From contig NZ_LR732707.1 of the NCBI RefSeq assembly GCF_902506555.1, positions 2,441,290 to 2,505,289 on the forward strand: 64,000 bases of DNA. Direction: 5' to 3'. The stretch is from Sphingorhabdus sp. 109 (lineage in GTDB: Bacteria > Pseudomonadota > Alphaproteobacteria > Sphingomonadales > Sphingomonadaceae). Below the pieces are notes generated by a model. It was not told where the DNA came from, searched no databases, and was given only the letters and a program-made list of their open reading frames with translations. Made by a program: the position numbers and the translations under genes. Below, in pieces: positions 8,559-17,747 of this stretch (the first letter of the stretch is position 1; the number at the start of each line of letters is the position of its first letter).

Positions 8559-9521
8559 ATGAAACGTTCGATCGCCCTGATACTATTTGTTACCGCGGCC
8601 TGCTCTCCGGCAGATCAGGAGCCAGCCGACTCTCCAAGCCTGATGCAAGCGGTGGATCTGAAAGAACAGATGATCGAAGTGCCTGACTTCGCGGATTTTC
8701 TGGCGGTCGATGGTGCCACAGTGTGGGCCACCAATCGAGGCCGGGTCGAACAATGGTCGACCGAAGGCATGCTGGCGTCAGTCGAGATTCCCCGCCCATG
8801 CGGCACGATGGCCATATTCGCTGATTCGTTATGGGTAGCCAATTGCGAAGATGCCAACCTCTATCGAATCAACCTCGAAACCGGGGAAGTGGAAGCGATG
8901 ATCGCCACCGGCATCGCCAACCCGAAAGGCGAAACGAATGTCGTCGCCGGAGCAGGATCGATCTGGGTACCAAGTGATGCGGCAGGCAAAGTCTCTCGCA
9001 TCGATCCAGAAACCAATGAAGTGGTCGCTACCGTCGATGTCGCGCCGCAGACATTTTTCCTTGCTTATGGTCTAGACGCCTTGTGGGCGGTCTCTAGCGA
9101 TGAGCGGTCCATTCAGCGGATCGACCCGTTGACCAACAAAGTGACCGGTGAAACCGAACTCGGCAAACAACCCGGTTTTCTGGCCGCCGGAGAAGGAAGC
9201 GTCTGGGTACAGGAACAGGGTGACGGCACGGTTGCGCGGATCGATCCCGACACCGTCACGGTTACTGGCCGGACCAAAGTCGGCGATAGCTTGCTTTATG
9301 GTGATATTGACACCGGTGGCGGCATAGTCTGGCTGCGGACAACCGACGACCAGACCTTCGTTGCCATTGATGCGGCAACTCTGGAGATCCTTGCCCGGCC
9401 GGGTGCTGCCGCAGGTAGCGGCGCCATACGCTATACGCCCGATGGCATCTGGACAAGCGCGCATGACGTACACTCAATTTCCTGGTGGAGCAGCGCCGGG
9501 GTAGAAGCCGAACAAGAATAA
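8559..9521 (+). CDS. Beta-propeller (YncE/virginiamycin-B-lyase-like) lipoprotein
   Basis: A 320-residue lipoprotein. The signal ends in the lipobox TAAC (Cys15). The mature protein carries repeated blades of the form GSIWVPSDAAGKVSRIDPETNEVV and GSVWVQEQGDGTVARIDPDTVTV, typical of YncE or virginiamycin-B-lyase-like propellers. I chose the ATG at 8559 because it yields a clean signal peptide and lies 34 bases after the MBL gene. Propellers of this kind bind ligands or proteins more often than they catalyse, so a periplasmic sensing or scaffold role beside the exported MBL hydrolase is plausible but unproven. Confidence 0.72.
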   Translation: MKRSIALILFVTAACSPADQEPADSPSLMQAVDLKEQMIEVPDFADFLAVDGATVWATNRGRVEQWSTEGMLASVEIPRPCGTMAIFADSLWVANCEDANLYRINLETGEVEAMIATGIANPKGETNVVAGAGSIWVPSDAAGKVSRIDPETNEVVATVDVAPQTFFLAYGLDALWAVSSDERSIQRIDPLTNKVTGETELGKQPGFLAAGEGSVWVQEQGDGTVARIDPDTVTVTGRTKVGDSLLYGDIDTGGGIVWLRTTDDQTFVAIDAATLEILARPGAAAGSGAIRYTPDGIWTSAHDVHSISWWSSAGVEAEQE

Positions 9522-9819
9522 CATCCGGCTGTGGCCGCCTGTCCTGATTCGCCATCGTCTTTGCAGCTTCGTGAAAGCCGAAACCAACATAGTCACGAGA
9601 CATGCCTTGCGTGTCCGAGGGGACTGTCGAACACCAAAAAAGCAGAGTTTTCGGATGTTTGGCAAATTTATTGTGCACTTGCTAACAAACCATTGTTATT
9701 ACTCTTGACGCATTAGGTAATATCTTTATCGTAGGCAGCGTCGCGTTTGAGAACGGCATTCGTTGGGAGAAGAAAACCTGAGGCATTAGGCCGATTTCCG
9801 GTCTGGTAGGAGGTTTTCT
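9522..9819. promoter_or_regulatory. 298-base gap upstream of the hydroxylase gene
   Basis: The left half shows nothing recognisable. The right half becomes A+T-rich and contains the second copy of the 26-bp palindrome with its promoter (9697-9732), then an ~85-base leader and a strong AGGAGG ribosome site at about 9808. No conserved short protein or RNA was seen. Confidence 0.5.
9697..9732 (+). promoter_or_regulatory. Second 26-bp palindrome TATTAC-N14-GTAATA with promoter
   Basis: Arms TATTAC (9697-9702) and GTAATA (9717-9722) have the same 14-base spacing as the copy at 6287-6312. The spacer holds -35-like TTGACG (9705-9710), then 16 bases, then -10-like TATCGT (9727-9732). By eye, 19 of 26 bases match the first copy, and matches continue just downstream (TC, TAT). 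The duplication of half-sites, spacing and -35 position argues for one regulator controlling both promoters. Confidence 0.6.
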
Positions 9820-10833
9820 ATGGGTCGAACATCAGCTCGCGAAACTGCTGCAGAGGCGAAGCCGGTCGGCGTCGCAACTGTTCGCTCCTGCACAATATCC
9901 AGATCTGAACCAACCGAAAGCCCGGTCAGGCAGACACTGATCAATCTCGTTCCTCCTGCAACCTTGGTCGCCGTCGTGCTGTTCTGGATGTTTGCGCCAA
10001 CGTCGGTCACCGAGAATCCATGGTCGATCGTCGTAGCCGGCCTCGCCGTGAGCTTTTTTGTTCTGGGTCTGGAACAGATTCTCGAACGCCACGAGGGTTG
10101 GCGCCTGGCTCGCAAGGAGTTCGCCACCGATCTTTTCTATCTGGCACTCCAATATACCGCGATCGGATGGGCAACAGAGACGCTGGCGGACCAACCATTG
10201 GCCTCGTTCAAGGAATCGGTTGGAATCAGCACGGAATGGGCCATGCAGATGCCGTTCCTGCTGCAGGTCGCTCTGGTGATCTTTCTATATGAATTCGGCC
10301 AATACTGGATGCACAGGCTGATGCATGACTGGTACCCCGCCTGGCTCACCCACGCGCCGCACCATCACATTACGCAGCTCAATGCCATGAAAGGATCCGT
10401 CGGCAATCCGATCGAACTGTTCCTGATCAGCCTCAGCGTGATCGCGATCTTTGATCTCGACACGGCTGCGCTGTTCTGCGGCTTCAACGTGCTCACCGTA
10501 GTGTCCACCTTCGCCCATGCCAATGTGCGTTCGAACCCGCCCCTCTTCTATTCCTATTTCTTCACCACCATCCGCCATCACAGTCTCCATCACACCGCGT
10601 TAAGCTATGAAGATACGCGCTGCAACTATGGGAATTCCTTGATCCTGCTCGACCGGATTTTCGGCACGTTTCGGGACGGGGAATCCGAAGAGGTAGGACA
10701 GGATGACCGCAAACGCCTGTCGATTTACGAACAGTTCGTCTTCCCGTTTCAACCCTTGATCAACAAATTCGGTACCACGCGCGCCGACGTATCGGCAGCC
10801 ACCACTCAAGGAGGAGAGCACTTGGAAAAATAA
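9820..10833 (+). CDS. Sterol desaturase/fatty acid hydroxylase family membrane protein
   Basis: A 337-residue integral membrane di-iron enzyme. Histidine motifs expected for the superfamily are present: HRLMH (about residue 166), HAPHHH (~179-184), HANV (~236) and HHSLHH (~253-258). About four hydrophobic segments precede or separate them (near residues 45-65, 68-85, 140-160 and 200-230). Family members oxygenate lipid, sterol or carotenoid carbons using oxygen; the substrate here is unknown. The gene has its own regulated promoter and strong ribosome site, and appears monocistronic. Sharing the palindrome with the MBL operon suggests a common inducer. Confidence 0.85.
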   Translation: MGRTSARETAAEAKPVGVATVRSCTISRSEPTESPVRQTLINLVPPATLVAVVLFWMFAPTSVTENPWSIVVAGLAVSFFVLGLEQILERHEGWRLARKEFATDLFYLALQYTAIGWATETLADQPLASFKESVGISTEWAMQMPFLLQVALVIFLYEFGQYWMHRLMHDWYPAWLTHAPHHHITQLNAMKGSVGNPIELFLISLSVIAIFDLDTAALFCGFNVLTVVSTFAHANVRSNPPLFYSYFFTTIRHHSLHHTALSYEDTRCNYGNSLILLDRIFGTFRDGESEEVGQDDRKRLSIYEQFVFPFQPLINKFGTTRADVSAATTQGGEHLEK

Positions 10834-11000
10834 GTTCGGGAACGCAAAAATTGGGCGGAATCATAACCGCAATTTCAGAAGCGCCAGCTTGAAAGCCGAA
10901 AAACGGTAAGCCGGCGAACTGAAAAATCCTCAAGACAAAGTCGCAGGATGAACGACGAACGTCTGGCCCACGGGGGCATTTAAAATGAGGGATAAGAAAA

Positions 11001-13415
11001 ATGATAAAGGACGCAAGATTCAAGCTAGGCCTGCTTTCAGCGACAATATTGTCCGGCACTATGGTCGCCACACCTGTTCTGGCTCAAGACATGTCGGAAG
11101 ACATTGCGGCTGAAGAAGCCGGCAGCGACAATATGATCGTTGTTACCGCAACGCGGCGGGCCACGACACTTATGGAGACGCCAGTCAACATCTCGGTTGC
11201 CAGCGCCGAAGACATTGAACGGAACCGCATCGACGACGTGCGCGATCTCGCCGATTTCACGCCAGGACTAACGATTTCGGATACGGGCCCGGGCTCTACC
11301 GGTACGATCGTTCTGCGGGGCCTCAATGCCTCGGGAGTAGGTGATGCCGGTGCAACCTATGACGACGCGCTGGGCGTCTATCTCGGAGAGGTTCCGCTTT
11401 ATTACGATTTCAAACTGATCGATATTGAACGTGTCGAGACCCTGCTCGGGCCACAAGGGACGCTTTATGGCCTCGGTACATTGGCCGGCGCGATCCGCTA
11501 TATCCCCAACCGGCCCAAAGTGAACGAAGTCGAAGGAGAGGCACACGGCCGCGTCTACGCCAAGTCTCACAGCGACTCCTTCGGTGTCCAGGTCGACGGA
11601 ATGATCAACATTCCGATCGTAGAGGATCACGTCGCATTCCGTTCTGCCACCGGCTATTATTTTGATCCCGGCTTCATCGATTATACGACATTGGTACAAG
11701 AGCCCGGCGTGTCCCTTCCGCAACCGGACGGTCCCGACAGCATTTCTGCCGACGGCTATGCCGAAAATCTCACCAGAGAGAAGGATCTCAACTACGAGCG
11801 GACCTTCACCACACGCAACCAGCTGCTGTTGCAGACCAGCGAAGATCTCAAGCTGACTTTGACTTATGCCTATCAGCAGACCAAGACCGGCGGCGCACAA
11901 TCGAACAGCGCCGGTGTTCTGGGTACGGGCCGTTACGAAAATGCAAGCCGCTTCACGGAACCGGTCAAACGCCATGCTCATCTTGTTAGCGCCGAAGTCA
12001 ATGCCAATGTCGCGGATATCTTCGATATCGTTGCGACCGGCGCCTATACCGAGGTCAAATATCGGGGCGAGAGCGACGTTACCGACCTGCTGCTCGATCT
12101 GGATTATGATTATGAACTCTTCCCCGCTTTCGCAGCCTGGAATGAATCGGATACCACCCGCAAACAGAAAAACGCCGAGATTCGTTTGGTATCACGGCAC
12201 GGTGGTCCGTTTAGCTGGGTCGTGGGCGGCTTCTACAACGAGATTAAATATCAGAGCGATTATGCGGAGCATATACCGAACCACCCCTGGGTAGATGCGG
12301 TTACCAATCCGGAAGCGCTTGAATATGTAAGCTATATCAGTTCGAAGGTAACCGAGAAGGCAATCTTCGGCGAAGGTACATTCGAGATCACGCCTGAATG
12401 GCAAGTCACTGCTGGTGCGCGATATTTCGATTATAGCTCCACTATCGCTGGTGCCGCTGCGCTGCCGGTACTTGGCGACCCGCTCAGTCCATACGATCTT
12501 CCTGTCAATGGCGGTGATGCGGGAGAGGACGGCTGGGTGTGGAAGTTGAACACTTCCTATAATTTCACCCCCAACCTGATGGCCTATTTTACCTACAGCA
12601 AGGGCTATCGTATTGGCGGTCCAAACCGTGTTGCGCCCTGCCCGGACAATATTACACCCGGCCAGCAGATAATCTGTGCCCTGCCTGACGAACTGCAATA
12701 TGGGCCGGACACAACCAAGAATCTCGAACTTGGTATGCGTGCGCAATTGTTTGAGAATATATTGTCGTTCAACTTCAATGTCTTCCAGGTCAAATGGAAC
12801 GGTATTCAGGTCAATTCCTCTACGCTTTATGGTGCGACCGGAATTACCGTAAACGGTGGCTCAGCGGAATCGAAAGGGTTCGAAACCTCGTTCCAGTTCA
12901 AGCCGACGCCGGAACTGACGCTTCAGGGAACATATTCCTATACGGATGCCAAACTGACAGAGGATGTGCCGGGGATTATCACCATTCGCGAGACACCTGG
13001 AGACTATTCCAACCGGTTCGTACAACTCGATGCATTGGCCGGCGATCGCCTTCCGGGTTCGGCCAAGAACACCGCCAGCCTGGGTGTCACTTATGTCAAG
13101 CCGGTCATGGAGGGCGATCTGATCGCAAACTGGACCGCGACCTATCGCGGCAATGTCGTGTCGCGGATTGGTTGGGATCGCGCCTATGGCGATAAGATCC
13201 CAAGCTATATCCTGAACCGGGCATCCGTCTCCTACAACACCGAACGGTTCACGGTTGGCCTGTTTGTCGACAATATTTTCGACAAATATGCAGTGGTGTC
13301 GGTCGCCAATGATCGCTCACGAATTGGCGTCAATGATGGTGTCACCGTACGCTATTATCGCCAGGCCGTTGTCAATCCGCGCACCGTCGGCATAGAGGGG
13401 CGGATCAAGTTCTGA
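11001..13415 (+). CDS. TonB-dependent receptor
   Basis: An 804-residue outer-membrane receptor. It has a signal peptide ending near VLAQD (residues ~28-30), a TonB-box-like IVVTATRR (about 46-53), a plug domain (VRDLADFTPGLTI, IERVETLLGPQGTLYG) and a beta-barrel ending in a terminal aromatic residue (GRIKF). It imports a bulky or scarce substrate with TonB energy; barrel sequence does not reveal which. The gene stands alone, about 170 bases after the hydroxylase gene, and converges on the sulfotransferase gene. A GAAA-loop hairpin follows its stop. Confidence 0.92.
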   Translation: MIKDARFKLGLLSATILSGTMVATPVLAQDMSEDIAAEEAGSDNMIVVTATRRATTLMETPVNISVASAEDIERNRIDDVRDLADFTPGLTISDTGPGSTGTIVLRGLNASGVGDAGATYDDALGVYLGEVPLYYDFKLIDIERVETLLGPQGTLYGLGTLAGAIRYIPNRPKVNEVEGEAHGRVYAKSHSDSFGVQVDGMINIPIVEDHVAFRSATGYYFDPGFIDYTTLVQEPGVSLPQPDGPDSISADGYAENLTREKDLNYERTFTTRNQLLLQTSEDLKLTLTYAYQQTKTGGAQSNSAGVLGTGRYENASRFTEPVKRHAHLVSAEVNANVADIFDIVATGAYTEVKYRGESDVTDLLLDLDYDYELFPAFAAWNESDTTRKQKNAEIRLVSRHGGPFSWVVGGFYNEIKYQSDYAEHIPNHPWVDAVTNPEALEYVSYISSKVTEKAIFGEGTFEITPEWQVTAGARYFDYSSTIAGAAALPVLGDPLSPYDLPVNGGDAGEDGWVWKLNTSYNFTPNLMAYFTYSKGYRIGGPNRVAPCPDNITPGQQIICALPDELQYGPDTTKNLELGMRAQLFENILSFNFNVFQVKWNGIQVNSSTLYGATGITVNGGSAESKGFETSFQFKPTPELTLQGTYSYTDAKLTEDVPGIITIRETPGDYSNRFVQLDALAGDRLPGSAKNTASLGVTYVKPVMEGDLIANWTATYRGNVVSRIGWDRAYGDKIPSYILNRASVSYNTERFTVGLFVDNIFDKYAVVSVANDRSRIGVNDGVTVRYYRQAVVNPRTVGIEGRIKF

Positions 13416-13443
13416 TCCTCTAAAATGACGATCGAGGAAGAAG

Positions 13444-13473
13444 GGGGCATCGGCTGGAAACAGCAGGTGCCCC
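13444..13473. terminator. GAAA-loop hairpin between convergent genes
   Basis: A 13-position stem with one mismatch and one G-U pair closes on a GAAA tetraloop (13457-13460). It lies 29 bases after the receptor stop and before the converging sulfotransferase end. The minus-strand side is followed by a pyrimidine-rich run; no clean U tract follows on the plus side. Probably a bidirectional terminator or transcript-stabilising hairpin. Confidence 0.5.
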
Positions 13474-13522
13474 TGGCCTATTCTCGACGTGTTTCCTTGT
13501 GGCCGCGCCAGCGCAACATGCC

Positions 13523-15106
13523 CTATCTGATCGGAATAGCCTGTTTCTCGAAAAAAGCCCGTGCGGGCTGTAGTGCCGCTTCGTGCGTGCGCCATTTGCC
13601 CACTGCGTCAGCATTGATGGGGCGGCGAACCTGCGCGGCGCTCGGCGTAGCCACAGCCGCACTATTTTCGTGAAAAGTCAGGCAGGCTTCGTCCCAGTCA
13701 AGAGCGCAATGTTCCAGCAGACACCGGGTCTGCACTTCCTGGTCCGCGACCAGTTGTTCGTAAGATAGCTGCAGCACCTGACCGGGGAACAGTTTCTCCC
13801 ACATTGCCATCAACTTATCGAAGCGCGCATAATAGCGCGCCGTGTCCAGCAAATCGTAAGAATAAGCATAATAGGCAGACTGGCTGGCGAAGAGATTTTT
13901 ATAGTTGCTCCAGACCGTATCCATCGGATTGCGGCGCAGGCAGATGATTTTTGCCTGAGGCAGAGCGCGCGCGATATGGCCTATATAGAGAAAATTGGCT
14001 GGTAATTTGTCGGTAAACCGGGCGGCGCCCTCATGCCTATGGTGTTCGGCCTGGGCGAGATAGGCGTCACCAATCCTCGCCGGATCAATATTGCCGCTCG
14101 CCAGGATTGTCTCCGGGTCGATCACGGTACGCGATGATGTCCCCGCCAGTCGTTTGACCGCAAGCGGCATCGCCTGCAGTTCCCCCGCCGAGACCACATC
14201 GGGGTGGGAAGAAAGAATGCGATCAACCAGCGTGGTCCCCGTGCGGGGCATGCCGACCACGAATATCGGTGATTTGTCGGATCGTCCTGATCCTGCGTGA
14301 AGGCTTTGGCTGCGCTCGGAAAACAAAGCTTCGATCGCGTCGAATATAGCCGCGTCCTGCGCGAAATCATATCGAAGGGAACGCTTGTGCTCATCATTGG
14401 CCGTCGAAAGATGGCGGAATGATTCCGGGTCGCCAATATCTTCCAGTTCCTTCGCCAGCGCATAACGGATACGCAACCCGTCGCCAGGCTTTTTTGCGTT
14501 TGCAAGGGCTGCTTTCAGTCTCGGCACATGGTTGGATTCTGGTGTCTGGCGGGCGGCTATGGCAAGGGCGTAGTGAGCGCGCGCATTGCCGGGGTCTGCA
14601 GCGATGATGGCTTCATAATGGGCCAGGGCATCCTCGACCCGGCCGGTGAAGCCGCTCGCCGCCGCGAGATTGTAGCGATAGTCGATATTATCCGGTTCGG
14701 CCGCGACCGCCGATTGAAAAGGTTCGACCGCCCCCTCATGATCACCAAGCCGGGTGAAAACGCATCCGATCGTATCGAACGTGCGCGCGTCGCTCGGTGC
14801 CAGCGCCATCGCTTCTCGCGCGGCCTCCGCTGCATCGCCATCGCGGCGCAGCAGGATAAGCAGCTTCGCCAGCTGTGCCAGATGTTCCGCTTCGGGCCCG
14901 CGCGCGACTGCAGCCTCGACCAGGGGCACGGCTTTACCGATCTGGCCGGCTTCCGCTGCAGCAATACCGAGCAGAAAATATCCTGCAGGCTGGTTCTCGT
15001 CTGCCGATATCATGGCTCTGGCGGAAGCCGCCGCGGCCGGTATGTCACCGCGCTTCAACGCTTCCCTCGCTTGTGCTTCCAGCGTCAAAACGGAATCGCG
15101 ATCCAC
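13523..15106 (-). CDS. TPR-containing sulfotransferase family protein
   Basis: A 527-residue protein with two parts. Residues 1-230 are tetratricopeptide-like repeats (AAASARAMISADENQPAGY, ALAHYEAIIAADPGNARAHY). Residues ~265-500 are a sulfotransferase domain whose FVVGMPRTGTTLVDRILSSH loop matches the 5'-phosphosulfate-binding motif of PAPS enzymes, with ICLRRNPMDTVWS as the second PAPS-contact region. Such TPR-sulfotransferases are common in sphingomonads, but acceptors are mostly unknown. No signal peptide is visible. It is transcribed toward the first TonB receptor and away from the molybdenum hydroxylase genes. Confidence 0.85.
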   Translation of the reverse strand: MDRDSVLTLEAQAREALKRGDIPAAAASARAMISADENQPAGYFLLGIAAAEAGQIGKAVPLVEAAVARGPEAEHLAQLAKLLILLRRDGDAAEAAREAMALAPSDARTFDTIGCVFTRLGDHEGAVEPFQSAVAAEPDNIDYRYNLAAASGFTGRVEDALAHYEAIIAADPGNARAHYALAIAARQTPESNHVPRLKAALANAKKPGDGLRIRYALAKELEDIGDPESFRHLSTANDEHKRSLRYDFAQDAAIFDAIEALFSERSQSLHAGSGRSDKSPIFVVGMPRTGTTLVDRILSSHPDVVSAGELQAMPLAVKRLAGTSSRTVIDPETILASGNIDPARIGDAYLAQAEHHRHEGAARFTDKLPANFLYIGHIARALPQAKIICLRRNPMDTVWSNYKNLFASQSAYYAYSYDLLDTARYYARFDKLMAMWEKLFPGQVLQLSYEQLVADQEVQTRCLLEHCALDWDEACLTFHENSAAVATPSAAQVRRPINADAVGKWRTHEAALQPARAFFEKQAIPIR

Positions 15107-15245
15107 CGGATGTCGGCAATCAGCACTGACTCTGAATATCTCGATCGGGAATGCGCTGCGGAATGGTCCATTGGCTTATCTTATTAACCGCTAATCGGGC
15201 GCTGTCAAAGCGAACGGGCCGGTCAATCATCAAATCAAAGGTCTA

Positions 15246-15285
15246 TCGTAATATATTTCCTTCTTTTCGTAATAAATTGTGTTAG
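15246..15285 (+). promoter_or_regulatory. TCGTAATA direct repeats upstream of the molybdenum hydroxylase
   Basis: Two copies of TCGTAATA lie exactly 21 bases apart (15246 and 15267), two helical turns. The right copy, with TAATAT at 15249-15254 and a 14-base spacer, forms a degenerate version of the palindrome seen at 6287 and 9697. No convincing -35/-10 pair was found inside. This may be a weaker third site of the same regulator. Confidence 0.35.
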
Positions 15286-15351
15286 ATTGATTCTGCGTGC
15301 CGCACGGATCGTGAAGCACCGGTTTTATTGCCACGATTGAAGAGGTTTGAG

Positions 15352-17733
15352 ATGTTCTTGGAAGATATTGGAATCATTCCCTCTCGTAAGAAAGATCGGG
15401 TACCGGCCGATCGGCCCGCTTCCATTGTCAATCTCACGCGTCGCGGATTTGTTACCGGAACCGGTCTTTTCGTTGTCGCCGTAACGCTCGCAGGATGTTC
15501 CAACACGGAACCGACGATCGATGCTTCGACTATGAAGATTCCCAAAGCAGGTCCCAGCCCGCTGACCGAAGTGGAGGGCGGGGATGCGACACCGTCATTG
15601 TGGATTGCGATCGAGAAAGACGGGACGGTCAAGATTACCTGCCATCGCTCGGAAATGGGTCAGCAAGTCTGGACCTCTATGGCGCAGATAATTGCTGATG
15701 AACTGGAAGCTGACTGGGAAAACGTCGAAATCGTTCAGGCTGAGGGTCATGAGCGTTACGGCGACCAGAACACGGACGGATCGCGTTCGGTTCGCTACAA
15801 TTTTCACCGGCTGCGCCTTGCTGGCGCGGCGATGCGGCAGATGCTTGTGGCTGCTGCTGCCCTTTATTGGAAAATGGATCCGTCCCGATGTAGCGCCGAG
15901 ATGGGAAAGGTCTCGAACAGCGAGAATGGCGATACCCTGTCTTACGGCAATCTGGCCGAGCTTGCCGCCAAACTGCAGGTTCCAGCAGAATCCGAGATTG
16001 TTTTGAAGAAGCCAGAGGACTGGCGCTTCATAAACAAGGAAATTCCTTCGGTCACTGTTCCGAAAATCACCAGAGGAGAGGGCACTTACGGCATCGACGT
16101 CAATGTGCCCGACATGGTCTATGCCGTCATTGCCCGGCCGCCCCAAGTCTTCGGGCGAACCGGCGCGGTTACCGATGCCAAGGCACTGGCTGTTCCCGGA
16201 GTCATGCGAACTGTTAAACTTCCGGATGCAAAACCGCCTGCCCTGTTTCAGCCGCTCGGTGGAGTAGCGGTGGTAGGAGTTGATACCTGGGCTGCGATCC
16301 AGGGGCGCAATGCGCTCGAGGTTGAATGGATGGACGGACCCAATGCAGGCTATGACTCGGACAATTTTCGCAAGGCAATGGAAGCGAAGGCGAAACAGCC
16401 GGGCACTGTTCGCCGCAGCCGCGGCAATGTCGGTACCGCGCTGGCAACTGCTGACAAAACCGTCACTGCCGAATATTATACGCCGCATCTCTCGCAATCG
16501 CCGATGGAGCCTCCTGCGGCGACCGCTCGCTGGACCGGTGACCAGCTTGAATGCTGGGCCTGTGTTCAGGACCCGCAGGCAACCCGGCAAACGCTGTCCG
16601 ACCTGCTCGACGTCGACAAGGAGAATATCACCGTCCACGCTACCTGGCTAGGCGGTGCGTTCGGGCGAAAGTCCAAACCGGATTTCGTTGTCGAGGCGGC
16701 TCTAGTGGCACGAGAGGTGGGCAAGCCGGTCAAGGTGACATGGACCAGAGAGGATGAGATACGGCACGGTTTCTATCATTCCACGAGCGCACAGCGGCTC
16801 GAAGCGGGGCTGGACAGTGAAGGCAAATGTACCGCTTACCGTCATCGTTCCGTTTTCCCGCCTATCGGCTCGACTTTCAACGCCGCCACGGACGCGCCAT
16901 CCGACGGTGAAATGGGCATGGGCGCAACCGATGTGCCCTTTGCCATCCCCAATTTGCAGGTGGAATCAGGTACGGCCAAGGGCCATTTGCGTATTGGCTG
17001 GCTGCGGTCCGTTGCCAATATCTACCACGCTTTTGCCGTCCAGAGCTTTGCTGCGGAATTAGCGAATGCCGCTGGCCGTGACCAAAAGGACTATCTGCTC
17101 GAACTGATCGGCGAACCGAGACTGGTCGACCCCAATGCAGAGCAGGCAAGCTATGGGAATTATGGTGGTTCGGCCGAAGACTATCCAGTCGATACCGCTC
17201 GGCTTGCGAATGTGGGCAGGCGAGCAGCCGAGATGGCCGAATGGGGGAGAGAGCTTCCCGATGGCCATGGCCTCGGCATTGCGGTTCACCGTTCATTCTT
17301 GACCTATGTAGCGACCGTGATCGAAGTGAAGGTTGCCGCGGATGGAGCTCTGACTATCCCGGGCATATGGCTCGCGGCGGATGCCGGTACGGTGATCAAC
17401 CCGCGTCATACAAAAGCACAAATGGAAGGCGGGACAATCTTTGGCCTGTCAAACGCCCTTTACGGCGAGATAAGCGCCAGGGACGGTGCAGTCGTGCAGG
17501 ATAATTTTCCGAGCTGGCGAGTCATGCGGATGAATGAGGCCCCGAAGATTTTCGAAGTAGAAATCATTGCATCGAATAGCCCGCCTGCAGGCGTTGGCGA
17601 GCCGCCCACGCCGCCTGCAGCGCCAGCACTGGCCAATGCAATTTTCAATGCTACCGGAAAGCGCTTCAGGACTTTGCCGCTGATGGGGGCCAATCGTGAC
17701 ACGCTGGATATACCAGCAATCTCGGCACGTTGA
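15352..17733 (+). CDS. Molybdopterin-binding subunit of an IorB-type molybdenum hydroxylase (Tat lipoprotein)
   Basis: A 793-residue xanthine dehydrogenase-family large subunit of the isoquinoline 1-oxidoreductase/aldehyde dehydrogenase branch. These enzymes hydroxylate N-heteroaromatics or oxidise aldehydes using water as oxygen source. ATG 15352 was preferred to an in-frame TTG at 15328 because AGAGG precedes it. The N terminus has a twin-arginine signal (LTRRGFVTG, residues ~28-36) ending in a lipobox LAGC, so the cofactor-loaded enzyme should be exported and lipid-anchored. MoCo-binding segments follow (HLSQSPMEPP, LGGAFGRK) and the catalytic glutamate sits in GVGEPP (about E750). There is no FAD subunit, so electrons probably pass through the 2Fe-2S subunit to a cytochrome. 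Confidence 0.88.
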   Translation: MFLEDIGIIPSRKKDRVPADRPASIVNLTRRGFVTGTGLFVVAVTLAGCSNTEPTIDASTMKIPKAGPSPLTEVEGGDATPSLWIAIEKDGTVKITCHRSEMGQQVWTSMAQIIADELEADWENVEIVQAEGHERYGDQNTDGSRSVRYNFHRLRLAGAAMRQMLVAAAALYWKMDPSRCSAEMGKVSNSENGDTLSYGNLAELAAKLQVPAESEIVLKKPEDWRFINKEIPSVTVPKITRGEGTYGIDVNVPDMVYAVIARPPQVFGRTGAVTDAKALAVPGVMRTVKLPDAKPPALFQPLGGVAVVGVDTWAAIQGRNALEVEWMDGPNAGYDSDNFRKAMEAKAKQPGTVRRSRGNVGTALATADKTVTAEYYTPHLSQSPMEPPAATARWTGDQLECWACVQDPQATRQTLSDLLDVDKENITVHATWLGGAFGRKSKPDFVVEAALVAREVGKPVKVTWTREDEIRHGFYHSTSAQRLEAGLDSEGKCTAYRHRSVFPPIGSTFNAATDAPSDGEMGMGATDVPFAIPNLQVESGTAKGHLRIGWLRSVANIYHAFAVQSFAAELANAAGRDQKDYLLELIGEPRLVDPNAEQASYGNYGGSAEDYPVDTARLANVGRRAAEMAEWGRELPDGHGLGIAVHRSFLTYVATVIEVKVAADGALTIPGIWLAADAGTVINPRHTKAQMEGGTIFGLSNALYGEISARDGAVVQDNFPSWRVMRMNEAPKIFEVEIIASNSPPAGVGEPPTPPAAPALANAIFNATGKRFRTLPLMGANRDTLDIPAISAR

Positions 17734-17747
17734 TTGAGGAGCATTTC

